From contig JBBQWT010000028.1 in the NCBI GenBank assembly GCA_038210375.1, positions 1 through 39,024 of the forward strand: a DNA stretch of 39,024 nt, written 5' to 3'. The stretch is from JBBQWT01 sp038210375. GTDB taxonomy: Bacteria; Acidobacteriota; Terriglobia; Terriglobales; Acidobacteriaceae. The notes beneath the pieces are model-generated. The model worked only from the letters and a program-made list of their open reading frames with translations. It searched no databases and was not told the origin of the DNA. The translations under genes were made by a program, and so were the position numbers. Each line of letters opens with the position of its first letter. Within the stretch, counting starts at the first letter, position 1. Positions 1 to 7,434 of this stretch are shown here, in pieces.

Positions 1-1
1 G

Positions 2-271
2 GCGACCATCCGCAAGATCATCGATTACGACCTCAACATCATCGAGCAGAAGTGCGACGCGGTGATCGTGCTTTGGGATGAATACGCCACCAAAGGCGCG
101 GGCACCCACGCGGAGGTCACCGCCGCTTACCGTCGCGGGATTCCGGTTTACCTGGTGGCGGGGATGCCGCTGGCGCAGGTCAGCGGGTGGATTATGGGAT
201 GCGCCACCCGCATCTTTGACAGTTTCCCGCAACTGCATGAGTTCATCGCGGCCGAGATTGCCGGGGAATGA
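2..271 (+). CDS. Nucleoside 2-deoxyribosyltransferase-like protein, C-terminal part
   Basis: The reading frame is open from the first bases of the window, so the true start lies upstream; 89 codons are visible before TGA. The visible part has an alternating strand/helix pattern: a CDAVIVLWDEY strand, then GAGTHAEVTAAYRRGIPVYLV. The small-residue turn, the helix containing a Glu, and the following IPVYLV strand resemble the Rossmann-like fold of nucleoside 2-deoxyribosyltransferases and related nucleotide-processing proteins, where the equivalent region carries a Gly-rich turn and a catalytic Glu. The substrate cannot be told from this fragment. Its stop overlaps the rsmE start (ATGA), so the two are probably co-translated. 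The fold assignment is by eye and moderately weak. Confidence 0.5.
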   Translation, partial: ATIRKIIDYDLNIIEQKCDAVIVLWDEYATKGAGTHAEVTAAYRRGIPVYLVAGMPLAQVSGWIMGCATRIFDSFPQLHEFIAAEIAGE

Positions 272-981
272 CGCGCCGGCGCTGGATTGCCGATGAGTTT
301 GACGAAGCCCGCGCGGCGGTGACCGGCGAGAATGCCGCGCACCTGGCGCGGGTTTTGCGCGCGCGGGTGGGGCAGGAATTCGATATTGCCACCGGGGATT
401 CGGTGCGGCGGGGGCGCGTGCTTTCGGTGTCCGCCGACCGGGTTGAGTTTGAGCTGGGCGAAGCAGTGGCGGCTTCCGCGGAGCTCGAGCTGGTGCTGTT
501 GCTCTCCATTTTCAAATTTGATCGCATGGATTGGGTGGTGGAAAAAGCCACCGAGCTGGGGTGCGCGAAGATCGTCCCGGTGGTGGCGCGGCGCAGCGAA
601 GTGCATCTGGCGCAGGCGGCAGGGAAGCGGGTGGAGCGGTGGCGGCGGCTGGCGCATGCCGGGGCACAGCAGTCGCGGCGGGTGTCTGCTCCCGAGATCG
701 CCGATCCGGTGACGCTGGCCGAGGCGGTGGCCGGCGGTGCAGGGATCGTGCTGTCTGAGTTCCCCGGGGCGCGGGCGCTTAGAGATGTCTTGCGCGGGAG
801 AAGTGGCTCGGTGGCGCTGGCCATTGGGCCCGAGGGCGGATGGACTGATGAGGAGATGGAATTGTTTGCGGCCGCCGGGTGGGCAGTTGCGTCTTTGGGC
901 ACGAATATTCTGCGTGCGGAAACCGCCGCAATCGCGGCGCTGGCGGTGGCGGTTAGTGAAATGTCGGTCGGTTCCTCTTGA
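268..981 (+). CDS. rsmE: 16S rRNA (uracil-1498-N3)-methyltransferase RsmE
   Basis: RsmE methylates N3 of U1498 in 16S rRNA using S-adenosylmethionine; it is a cytoplasmic SPOUT-class enzyme. The 237-residue product has the usual family length. An N-terminal PUA-like part (HLARVLRARVGQEFDI, about residues 22-37) is followed by the SPOUT knot. Diagnostic motifs are FDRMDWVVEKATELG (about 83-97), IGPEGGWTDEE (186-196) and LGTNILRAETA (210-220), which form the SAM-binding trefoil knot. The ATG overlaps the TGA of the upstream gene as ATGA, supporting this start and translational coupling. No gene follows for 620 bp and no intrinsic terminator is obvious directly after the stop. Confidence 0.95.
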   Translation: MTRRRWIADEFDEARAAVTGENAAHLARVLRARVGQEFDIATGDSVRRGRVLSVSADRVEFELGEAVAASAELELVLLLSIFKFDRMDWVVEKATELGCAKIVPVVARRSEVHLAQAAGKRVERWRRLAHAGAQQSRRVSAPEIADPVTLAEAVAGGAGIVLSEFPGARALRDVLRGRSGSVALAIGPEGGWTDEEMELFAAAGWAVASLGTNILRAETAAIAALAVAVSEMSVGSS

Positions 982-1602
982 AGAGGCATTTTCTGCCTGC
1001 GCAAAACCGAATATAAGGTTAAGAAAAACTCGAGGTCTCTCCACTGCGCCACGCAGGGCTTCGCGTCCCCGGTCGAGGTGACAGTTCGATGCTAGTTGAC
1101 CTTTATTCCGGCGAAATATTGCGACTTGATTTTGCTTTTCAGCTCAAGTCTCAAGAAGTTGCCTAAAGCAGTTTCGGCCAGCGAACCCACTCTCAACCTT
1201 GTCGTCCTGGAGCGAGCTTTTGCTTCTTGATCCAGCGAAGGACCTCGTGCTTTCTCTTGCCGTTGTTTTCAGGTAACGAGAGTGAAATCGCACGCAGACT
1301 TGTCGCAGATCAGAAGTTCTTCCTCACCCCCGATGAAGCCGGAGATCGCCAGAATGACAACCGAGGGGTGGGGGCGCGTTTGATTGCTTAGAGTGTTGGA
1401 AGCGGCAGACGGATCAAGACCAGGAAAACTCAAGGTTTCTCCGCCAGACCGCGCCTGCTTTGTTCCAAAACCGGGTTTCCCATCCGAAAACCAATTTCCC
1501 GTCTCACTTCGGTGGTAAAATCTGCTATCTTTTATGTTCGCCATATCTTCGCCCCTAGCCGGGCTCTGGCGGGGGCGGTGTTCCGCTCCGTAGAACTGCT
1601 CT
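982..1602. other. Gene-free spacer between rsmE and the helicase-nuclease gene
   Basis: I find no credible coding sequence here. It holds fragments of what look like decayed dispersed repeats (see the repeat entry) and an inverted repeat, GACTTGA (1123-1129) with TCAAGTC (1144-1150). The 3' end has AT-rich stretches, TAAAAT at 1516-1521 and TATCTT at 1526-1531, which could be -10 elements for the helicase gene, but neither has a convincing -35 box at the right distance. Confidence 0.6.
1024..1445. repeat. Cluster of decayed intergenic repeat fragments
   Basis: Two segments start alike: AAAACTCGAGGTCTCTCC near 1025 and AAAACTCAAGGTTTCTCC near 1425, 15 of 18 bases identical. Between them, around 1201-1250, lies a stretch containing GTCGTCCTGGAGCGAGC and GCGAAGGACCTCGTGC, which resembles the 'GTCATCCTGAGCGAAGC...AAGGACCTC' type of short sequence that I recall as scattered through acidobacterial intergenic DNA. 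A further AGATCGCCAGAATGACA at about 1344-1360 looks like the reverse-complement end of the same sort of unit. The copies are degenerate and in both orientations. Boundaries are approximate. Confidence 0.4.
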
Positions 1603-4600
1603 ATGACTTCAACCACACTCAATCCGTCGCAGCAGGCTGCAGCTTCCCATCTGGAAGGGCCCATGCTGGTCATCGCGGGCGCGGGGACCGGCAAGACTAC
1701 GGTGATCGCGGAGCGGGTGGCTGCGCTTTTGCGCGGGGGACACGCTGCCGCCGGCGAGATTCTGGCGCTTACCTTTACCAACGAGGCGGCGGAAAACATT
1801 CGCCTGCGGGTTTTGCAAGAATGTTCGGCGCCGGAGCTTGAGGTCAGCACCTTTCATTCCTATTGCTACAACTTGTTGAAGCGTAACCACGTTGCGTTCG
1901 ATGTGCTGGAGAACGAAGATTTGTGGATCTACCTGCGGCGCAACATCGAGAAGCTTCCGCTGGACAAATATTTAAAGGCGTCAGACCCGGCGAAGTTTCT
2001 GCAGGATTTCCTGGCCTTTTTCAGTCGCTGCCACGACGAGCTGGTGGATTGCCACCAGTACGCGGGTTATGTGCAGGGATTGCGCAAGGAGGTCCAGCCG
2101 GAGCTGCCGCGGGTAGCCAAAAACAAACAGGCGGACCAGTTTTCCAGTGAAGATGTGATGTCGCGCTGCGAAGAAATCTCCAGGGTGTATGCGGCGATCG
2201 AAGCATTGCTGGCGCAACGCAATTTCGTGACCTTCGGCGGGACCATCGTAAAGACGGTGCAGCTTCTGCGCGAGAACCCATTGGTGCTGGAGGAAGAGCG
2301 CAAGCGGGCGCGGTACATCCTGATCGATGAATTTCAGGATTGCAATACGGCACAGATCGAGCTGGCCGGCCTGCTGGGAGGCGCGGCACAAAACGTATTT
2401 GCGGTGGGCGATCCTGACCAGGCGATCTATCGCTTCCGCGGGGCGTCGAGCGGGGCGTTCGTCCACTTCAAGCAGCGCTTCCCGCGGGCGCAGGAAGTTA
2501 CGCTGGCGGAAAACCAGCGCTCCACGCCAGCCATCTTGGAGGCGGCCTATACCGCCATCCAAAAAAATCCAGCAGCGCTGCCGAGCTTTGCCGGAGGGAC
2601 GACTCGCCAGCCGTTGCAATCGGGGCGCCACTCGCGGCACATGTCCGGATACTCCGGCCAGCCGGGCGACCAGAGCTTGCAGAGGAGTTTGAATTTCAGC
2701 GAGTTTCCCAACCCGGCGGTGAACATTACCGTGGCCGGAAAAGCGAAGCAACAGGCGGAGCATGCCGCGGATTCGATACTGGCGCTGCGCGAGGAAACTG
2801 GCGCCAACTGGAATGAGTTCGCGGTGCTGTTCCGGTCTCGATCGCATAGCGAGGCGCTGATCGAGGCGCTGGCCGGGCGCGGCATTCCCTTCGACCTGGC
2901 GGGGACCAACCTGCTGGAGACGGGAATTCTGCGCGACGTGCTGGCGGTGTTGAGCTGCCTCGATTCATTAGGCGACAACGTCTCTCTTTTTCGGGTGGCA
3001 TTGCTGCCGCAATTTGGCATCGACTTGGGCAAACTGCAAGTGCAGATGCGCGGCGCCGACCGCGGCATGCCCCTGGTCAAAACCCTGGAAGAGAGTGAAG
3101 CGGGAAAGCAACTGGTGGCAAAAATCATGATCGCGCGGGCGCGAATGAAGCCCGAGGTGCGGCCGGTGACCGCCGTTCTGGCGGACGTGATTCGTGAATT
3201 CGGCTTCGATGCCGGTCGCGCTGAAATCCGCGCGCTGCAGAAATTCGCCGCCAAATGGGAAGAAAAGCCGCTGACCCGCACTCGCGCCCTCCGCGAATTC
3301 ATCGAATACCTGGGATGGTTCCGCCAGGCGAACGGAGTCCTGCAGATGGAAAAGCAGACCTTCGGCGACGCGGTGCGGCTGCTCACGATCCACGCCGCCA
3401 AAGGGCTGGAATTCAAACACGTATATGTGGTGCGCGTGAATTCAGGTACTTTCCCAGTCAACTATCGTCAGCAACTGCTCGAGTTTCCGCCCAGCCTGCG
3501 CCATCTCAGCGCCGAAAACCTGGCTGAGTTCTTCGACGACAAGGCCCAGCACCATGAAGAGGAGCGCCGAATTTTTTATGTCGCTGTGACCCGTGCCCGG
3601 GATACGCTGACCATCATTGCCGAACCCGGCAAAGGGAAGGAGAAAGTCCCTGCAGGGTTCGTGCGCGACCTGGTCTACGATTTTGCGGCCGATCCGCAGC
3701 GCAGTTCGGCAATACACTTGATCCACCTGGCGGCGGCTGGGCCATCCCAAATTGCAACGGTTCCGGCGACGTGGACCGCCACCGGAAATAAAACCATGCC
3801 GGCCAATGGAGCGGCACACGCCAACGGCAACAGCCATGCCGCGGGGTCACAGCCGGGTCCAGATTTGGAAAACGGATCTGCCGCTGCCTGGCTGAACGTT
3901 GGCCCCGGAGTCCGTAACGAGACCTTGAGCGCTCACGCCATCGAAATGTACCATCGCTGCCCGCTGCAATTCAAAATCGCCCGCGACTGGAAAATTCCCT
4001 CGGAACTTTCGGGAGCTTTGCAATATGGATCGGTGATGCACGGCGTCTTGAAAGATTATTTCGAATCGGTGAAGCAGCAGCGGCCGCATAGCCTGGAAAA
4101 AGTACTTGAAATCTTCAAATTTCAGATGGAAGGCGCGCAGTTTGAGGACGCCTACCAGCGCCAACTGTACGAGAAGCAAGGCAACGCGGAGTTGAAGGTC
4201 TTCATTGCGGCACGCGAGCAGGAGCCGCCGCCGGTGGTGCTGCAGACCGAATATTCATTTCAGATGGACGTCAATGGGAGCAAGGTAATCGGCCGCTTCG
4301 ACCGCGTGGACCAAGGCGCCGGAGGGCGCGTGCGCATCGTGGATTACAAGACGGGATCGCCCAAGGACCAGGAGAAGGCGGACCAGAGCGTGCAATTCTC
4401 GGTGTACGCGCTGGCCGCGGAAAAAGTGTGGAAGGCGGCGCCGGAAAGCCTGGAGTTTTACAACCTCGAAGACAATAGCAGGGTTGCGACCACGCGCTGC
4501 GATGAGGATCTGCGCAAGATTGAAGAAGAAATTGCCGAGGTGGCGGAGGGTATCCGCGCAGAGCAGTTCGCTCCCAAACTGGGATTCCACTGCCAGTGGT

Positions 4601-4689
4601 GCAGCTATAGGAGCCTGTGTCCGGCGACCGAGGAGCGGTTGTACGGAATCCAGAAGGCCACTGGTGAAGCGGTGGGAAATCGCACATAG
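1603..4689 (+). CDS. UvrD/PcrA-type helicase fused to a C-terminal Fe-S PD-(D/E)XK nuclease
   Basis: A 1028-residue superfamily 1A DNA helicase with a RecB-type nuclease in the same chain, so it probably unwinds and degrades DNA ends or repair intermediates. Helicase motifs: Q-motif NPSQQAAA (7-14), Walker A GAGTGKT (26-32), Walker B ILIDEFQD (239-246), GDPDQAIYRFRGA (269 on), motif V LLTIHAAKGLEF (593-604), motif VI VAVTRARD (660-667). An Ala/Gly/Asn-rich linker (about 720-765) leads to the nuclease: D900, then VDYKTG with D914 and K916 as catalytic residues, and Cys786, Cys997, Cys1000 and Cys1006 spaced as in the 4Fe-4S cluster of AddB, AdnB and Cas4-like nucleases. A low-complexity insertion (about 325-370) sits after motif IV. 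The layout resembles AdnB/AddAB subunits, but no partner subunit gene is adjacent. rmuC follows after 54 bp. The SD upstream of the ATG is weak. Confidence 0.9.
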   Translation: MTSTTLNPSQQAAASHLEGPMLVIAGAGTGKTTVIAERVAALLRGGHAAAGEILALTFTNEAAENIRLRVLQECSAPELEVSTFHSYCYNLLKRNHVAFDVLENEDLWIYLRRNIEKLPLDKYLKASDPAKFLQDFLAFFSRCHDELVDCHQYAGYVQGLRKEVQPELPRVAKNKQADQFSSEDVMSRCEEISRVYAAIEALLAQRNFVTFGGTIVKTVQLLRENPLVLEEERKRARYILIDEFQDCNTAQIELAGLLGGAAQNVFAVGDPDQAIYRFRGASSGAFVHFKQRFPRAQEVTLAENQRSTPAILEAAYTAIQKNPAALPSFAGGTTRQPLQSGRHSRHMSGYSGQPGDQSLQRSLNFSEFPNPAVNITVAGKAKQQAEHAADSILALREETGANWNEFAVLFRSRSHSEALIEALAGRGIPFDLAGTNLLETGILRDVLAVLSCLDSLGDNVSLFRVALLPQFGIDLGKLQVQMRGADRGMPLVKTLEESEAGKQLVAKIMIARARMKPEVRPVTAVLADVIREFGFDAGRAEIRALQKFAAKWEEKPLTRTRALREFIEYLGWFRQANGVLQMEKQTFGDAVRLLTIHAAKGLEFKHVYVVRVNSGTFPVNYRQQLLEFPPSLRHLSAENLAEFFDDKAQHHEEERRIFYVAVTRARDTLTIIAEPGKGKEKVPAGFVRDLVYDFAADPQRSSAIHLIHLAAAGPSQIATVPATWTATGNKTMPANGAAHANGNSHAAGSQPGPDLENGSAAAWLNVGPGVRNETLSAHAIEMYHRCPLQFKIARDWKIPSELSGALQYGSVMHGVLKDYFESVKQQRPHSLEKVLEIFKFQMEGAQFEDAYQRQLYEKQGNAELKVFIAAREQEPPPVVLQTEYSFQMDVNGSKVIGRFDRVDQGAGGRVRIVDYKTGSPKDQEKADQSVQFSVYALAAEKVWKAAPESLEFYNLEDNSRVATTRCDEDLRKIEEEIAEVAEGIRAEQFAPKLGFHCQWCSYRSLCPATEERLYGIQKATGEAVGNRT

Positions 4690-4743
4690 TCGGGCAGGCA
4701 AAAGTATTTTGCGGCACACTCTTAATTCACAGGAAGCTTGAAT

Positions 4744-5961
4744 ATGACGGCAGGCATTTCAGCACTTGAGATCATGGTGTTTGTGCTGGCGATCGCGGCG
4801 GGCGCGACCGTCATGTGGTTCATCGCTTCGCGGCGCGGCCATGCCAAAGACGATGCAACCGCGGCAGAAGAGCTGGCGATGCAGGCAGTGCGCAATGATA
4901 TGAACATGCTGCGCCTGGCGACGGAAAGCTCGCTGCAGAGCCTGACCGGAATCTTCAGCACGCAGCTTCAGGGGGTCAGCGGCAGCGTGCAGAGCGGCCT
5001 GGCTTCGATGACCAGCGAGGTGAACGCCCGGCTCAATTCGATGAACTCGCATGTTGCCGAGCAACTGGCGAACAACGTAAAAGTGATGGCCGACTCCTCC
5101 CAGGCGGCGACCCGCAACATGATGACCGTGCAAAATACGTTCGCCGGCTTGCAGAAGCAAGTGGGAGAGATGACCGAGCAGGCGCGGCAACTGGGGGAGA
5201 TGTCGAAATCGCTGTCATCGCTGGAGCGGGTGCTGGCCTCGCCCAAGCTGCGCGGTAATTTCGGCGAAGCGCAACTGGAAACCCTGCTGGGAAATGTTTT
5301 TCCCGCCGAACAGTTTCAAATGCAGTATTGCTTTCCGTCAGGGGACATCGCGGACGCCATTCTGTTCTTTCCCCAGGGCAAGGTAGTGGTCGATTCCAAG
5401 TTTCCCCTGGAAAATTTTCGGAAGATGTCGGAAGCCGGCGAAAACGATAAGAAAAGCCTTCGCAAGGATTTCATCAAGGATGTGCGCCGCCGCATCGATG
5501 AGATCGCCGCGCGTTACGTGCGGCCCGGGGACGGGACGTTTCCTTTCGCCCTGATGTTCATTCCGGCGGAAAACGTTTATTACGAATCAATCATCCGCGA
5601 TGACGACGGCAACGATCTCTACGCCTATTGCGAAAAGAACCGAGTCTTCCCGGTCTCACCTAACACCCTGTATGCCTACCTGCAGACCATCGTCATGGGC
5701 ATGCGGGGCATGCGCATCAGCGCGCGCGCTGAAGGAATTCTGCGCGAGATCGAATCGCTGCATACCGAGATGGTGAAGTTCACCGAGTGCTACGACACAG
5801 TGGGCAGGCACCTGCGCAACGCCTCGTCGAAGTTCGACGACAGCTCGCGGGCGCTGCAGAAGGTGGAGCAGCGTCTCGAAGGCCTCTCGGGCAGCAACTC
5901 GGAACAGGATGTTCTGCTCGACGCGCAGCCGTTCATGTCTGACGCGCCGCCGCTGGTTTAG
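4744..5961 (+). CDS. rmuC: RmuC-family DNA recombination protein
   Basis: RmuC proteins are linked to limiting inversions and rearrangements at short inverted repeats; the family carries a nuclease-like fold, but its exact reaction is not settled. The 405-residue product begins with a membrane anchor (about residues 6-27), followed by a long Ser/Gln/Ala-rich predicted coiled coil (about 45-165). The conserved RmuC core follows, with LRGNFGEAQLETLLGNV, VVDSKFPLENF and PFALMFIPAENVYYE, and a C-terminal helical region. I chose the ATG at 4744 because AGGAAG (4731-4736) lies 7 nt upstream; the in-frame TTG at 4738 would leave almost no SD spacing. It lies 54 bp after the helicase-nuclease gene, so the two may form a repair operon. 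Confidence 0.92.
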   Translation: MTAGISALEIMVFVLAIAAGATVMWFIASRRGHAKDDATAAEELAMQAVRNDMNMLRLATESSLQSLTGIFSTQLQGVSGSVQSGLASMTSEVNARLNSMNSHVAEQLANNVKVMADSSQAATRNMMTVQNTFAGLQKQVGEMTEQARQLGEMSKSLSSLERVLASPKLRGNFGEAQLETLLGNVFPAEQFQMQYCFPSGDIADAILFFPQGKVVVDSKFPLENFRKMSEAGENDKKSLRKDFIKDVRRRIDEIAARYVRPGDGTFPFALMFIPAENVYYESIIRDDDGNDLYAYCEKNRVFPVSPNTLYAYLQTIVMGMRGMRISARAEGILREIESLHTEMVKFTECYDTVGRHLRNASSKFDDSSRALQKVEQRLEGLSGSNSEQDVLLDAQPFMSDAPPLV

Positions 5962-5962
5962 G

Positions 5963-5977
5963 GGCGGCTCGGCCGCC
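5963..5977 (+). other. Perfect GC-rich hairpin just after rmuC
   Basis: GGCGGC-TCG-GCCGCC forms a perfect 6-bp stem starting 2 nt after the rmuC stop. No U-tract follows on the plus strand, so it is not a standard intrinsic terminator. It may protect the rmuC mRNA 3' end or contribute to termination. Confidence 0.4.
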
Positions 5978-5987
5978 GATCGCTCAC

Positions 5988-6016
5988 AAAAAAAGGGAGA
6001 GGTGGTGGCCTCTCCC
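5988..6016 (-). terminator. Intrinsic terminator of the minus-strand mini-gene
   Basis: Read on the minus strand: stem GGGAGAGG (6016-6009), 6-nt loop, CCTCTCCC (6002-5995), then seven consecutive T (5994-5988). This is a textbook Rho-independent terminator in the minus direction only; on the plus strand the hairpin is followed by A-rich DNA. It lies 19 nt after the stop codon of the 13-codon ORF. Confidence 0.85.
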
Positions 6017-6035
6017 GGTCGGGCAAAAAAAATAA

Positions 6036-6077
6036 CTATTTCTTTTTCTTTTTTGCAGCCTTTTTCTTGGTTGCCAT
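6036..6077 (-). CDS. Putative 13-residue lysine-rich peptide (or sRNA)
   Basis: The minus strand encodes MATKKKAAKKKKK followed by TAG: 13 codons, 8 of them Lys, using both AAA and AAG. A purine-rich SD-like stretch, GGAAGGGAG, ends 10 nt before the ATG. A good sigma-70 promoter lies upstream (6140-6168) and an intrinsic terminator begins 19 nt after the stop, giving an expected transcript of about 145 nt with nothing else on it. The promoter, SD, start, stop and terminator order is what makes this credible despite its size. The peptide would be strongly basic and resembles the Lys/Ala-rich tails of bacterial nucleoid or histone H1-like proteins; function unknown. The alternative is a small non-coding RNA whose A-rich centre merely reads as Lys codons. 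Confidence 0.55.
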   Translation of the reverse strand: MATKKKAAKKKKK

Positions 6078-6139
6078 GGTTTCTATTCTCCCTTCCATTC
6101 TTCATGGATGTGCAACTGTGTTCTGTTGCAATTTTTTTA

Positions 6140-6168
6140 TATATAGAGTGGTCAGAAAATGAAGTCAA
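6140..6168 (-). promoter_or_regulatory. Sigma-70-type promoter for the mini-gene
   Basis: On the minus strand, TTGACT (6168-6163), a 17-nt spacer and TATATA (6145-6140) form a near-consensus promoter. The expected start is near 6133, about 55 nt upstream of the 13-codon ORF. Confidence 0.7.
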
Positions 6169-6339
6169 GAAGAAAATCGGGTGGGAGCGGGTGAGTAAAC
6201 TTTTTCCAGCGGGATCTCGTAACAATTTGAAGAGAGAAATGTTCACAGCGGCACAACTAAATCGTTTTCATGGTTGGTATTTCCTGGGAGCCTGTGTCAC
6301 CACCAAAATTTTTAAACGCGAAGAATTCTTTTGCATTTC

Positions 6340-6407
6340 GGTGGAAGCAGTGGGCTTCAGCCCACTGCATAGTTGATGGTTACGATTTGGGCTTTAGCCC
6401 CGGTGGC
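6340..6407 (+). repeat. 68-bp double-hairpin repeat, copy 1
   Basis: The unit begins GGTGGAAGCAG and ends CCCCGGTGGC. It contains two hairpins: GTGGGC-TTCA-GCCCAC and GGGC-TTTA-GCCC. A second unit of the same 68-bp length lies in inverted orientation at 6639-6706. The ends are nearly identical between copies and the middle is diverged. Confidence 0.8.
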
Positions 6408-6638
6408 GAATGATTGCGGCAAACTGAAAGCTCGCTTCTAATCGGCCTCAGTGGCGGTGTCGAGAATCAAATACCGATATCGGAAGGGACGGCTACGCTT
6501 GCTTTTAATCTTCGGGTTTCCGACCCTTTGACTGGTCAGAACGATGCATCCCCCGGGTTATTTTCTGCAATTAAGATAGTCACGAAGAAATTAAACCCCA
6601 TTGCACATGGAGGCGAGACTTTTCATCTGCAAGCACTC

Positions 6639-6706
6639 GCCACCGGGGCTTAAAGCCCTATATCTAAAACTGGTTAGTCCGCGGCCTGAAGGCCGCTGCT
6701 TCCACC
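6639..6706 (-). repeat. 68-bp double-hairpin repeat, copy 2 (inverted)
   Basis: On the minus strand it also begins GGTGGAAGCAG and ends CCCCGGTGGC. Its first hairpin is GCGGCC-TTCA-GGCCGC. Compared with copy 1, two stem positions have changed on both arms so that pairing is kept while the TTCA loop is unchanged. The second hairpin is GGGC-TTTAA-GCCC. The two copies flank 231 bp without a gene. Confidence 0.8.
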
Positions 6707-6734
6707 AAGAACGAGAAACCCTGAATCGAGTTCT

Positions 6735-6771
6735 GGTTGCGACACAGATTCCGTGGTTGAGACACAGACTC
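6735..6771 (+). repeat. Short tandem-like direct repeat, period 20
   Basis: GGTTGCGACACAGATTC (6735-6751) and GGTTGAGACACAGACTC (6755-6771) match at 15 of 17 positions. No function is evident. Confidence 0.5.
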
Positions 6772-6840
6772 TGCAGCCGGATGCTTCAACTGACGAACAG
6801 GAACGCTCGGGTGCTATGGTGAGGACCCAAGGCGCGGTTT

Positions 6841-7371
6841 TCACCGAAGCGGGGAGCGATCTGCCCAGCTCCGGCGGGTTATGCGGTAGGTAAAGTTGTC
6901 GCGGCCGGCTGCGTTTAGCCGGTTGGCGATGCGCACTCCGCCAATTTTCTCTACTGCTTTTTGCGAGCGAATATTCTCTGGACCTACCAGCATGACCACG
7001 TTTTCCACGAATGTGAATGCGTGGTCCAGCATGAGTTGTTTCATTTCCCGGTTGTAGTTGCCGCCCCAGTGAGACCTCGCCAGGAACGTGAATCCGATTT
7101 CGATCTCGCTGGCCGGCTGGTCGTATGCAAAAAAGCGCGATGACCCGATCATCCGCCCGTCCTTGCCATCGATCGCCACCAATGCTCCGCCTGATTCGAG
7201 GGCCTCGCGGAAGAAATCGCGGAAAACCTCTTCCTGGTAGCGGTCATTAACGGGGTGCTGCTCCCAGATCAGGGGATCGGAGGCCACGGCGAAGAGCTCG
7301 CTCCAATCTTCGGGCAGGAGCGGTCTCAGGCCCAGCAGCTTGCCGCTTAGAGTGGGTTGCCGATCGATCAA
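6841..7371 (-). CDS. GNAT-family N-acetyltransferase (RimJ/RimL-like)
   Basis: A 176-residue acetyl-CoA-dependent acyltransferase of the RimJ/RimL branch of GNAT, which typically acetylates the N-terminus of ribosomal proteins or small amines; the substrate here is unknown. The opening LSGKLLGLRPLLPEDWSELF is the usual family start. A central IGSSRFFAY and EIEIGFTFLARSHWG strand pair and a helix with NREMKQLMLDHAF follow, then the C-terminal NIRSQKAVEKIGG, which is the family's acceptor/CoA-side motif. The start is TTG at 7371, with GGGGAG 6 nt upstream on the minus strand. It lies 63 bp downstream of the CPBP protease gene and is probably co-transcribed with it. Confidence 0.85.
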   Translation of the reverse strand: MIDRQPTLSGKLLGLRPLLPEDWSELFAVASDPLIWEQHPVNDRYQEEVFRDFFREALESGGALVAIDGKDGRMIGSSRFFAYDQPASEIEIGFTFLARSHWGGNYNREMKQLMLDHAFTFVENVVMLVGPENIRSQKAVEKIGGVRIANRLNAAGRDNFTYRITRRSWADRSPLR

Positions 7372-7434
7372 AGTGTTCTCCCCGATGAAGATTGTCGATG
7401 TCGCGCCAGCGTCAGATTGCCGAGACTCTTCTGC

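Larger units (their letters stand above)
6169..6840. other. Gene-free AT-richer region holding repeats
   Basis: No convincing coding sequence is present on either strand. Open frames here have no SD, no recognisable motifs and unlike codon use. The region contains the inverted pair of 68-bp hairpin repeats (6340-6407, 6639-6706) and a short direct repeat (6735-6771). Base composition is visibly poorer in GC than the flanking genes. Confidence 0.6.

Noticed and set aside
148..1044. Long open frame on the minus strand
   Set aside because: It lies antisense to rsmE, is Arg/His/Pro-rich and has no motif; it is a by-product of high-GC codon bias.
1269..1850. Minus-strand frame upstream of and overlapping the helicase gene
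   Set aside because: It crosses the helicase Walker A region antisense and has no SD or domain.
5909..6376. Plus-strand frame running from rmuC into the gap
   Set aside because: Its start is inside rmuC, the composition is Phe/Lys-rich and it crosses the minus-strand promoter and terminator; no SD.
6414..6653. Possible small gene between the two 68-bp repeats
   Set aside because: No SD, no motif, codon use unlike neighbours, and it runs into the repeat.
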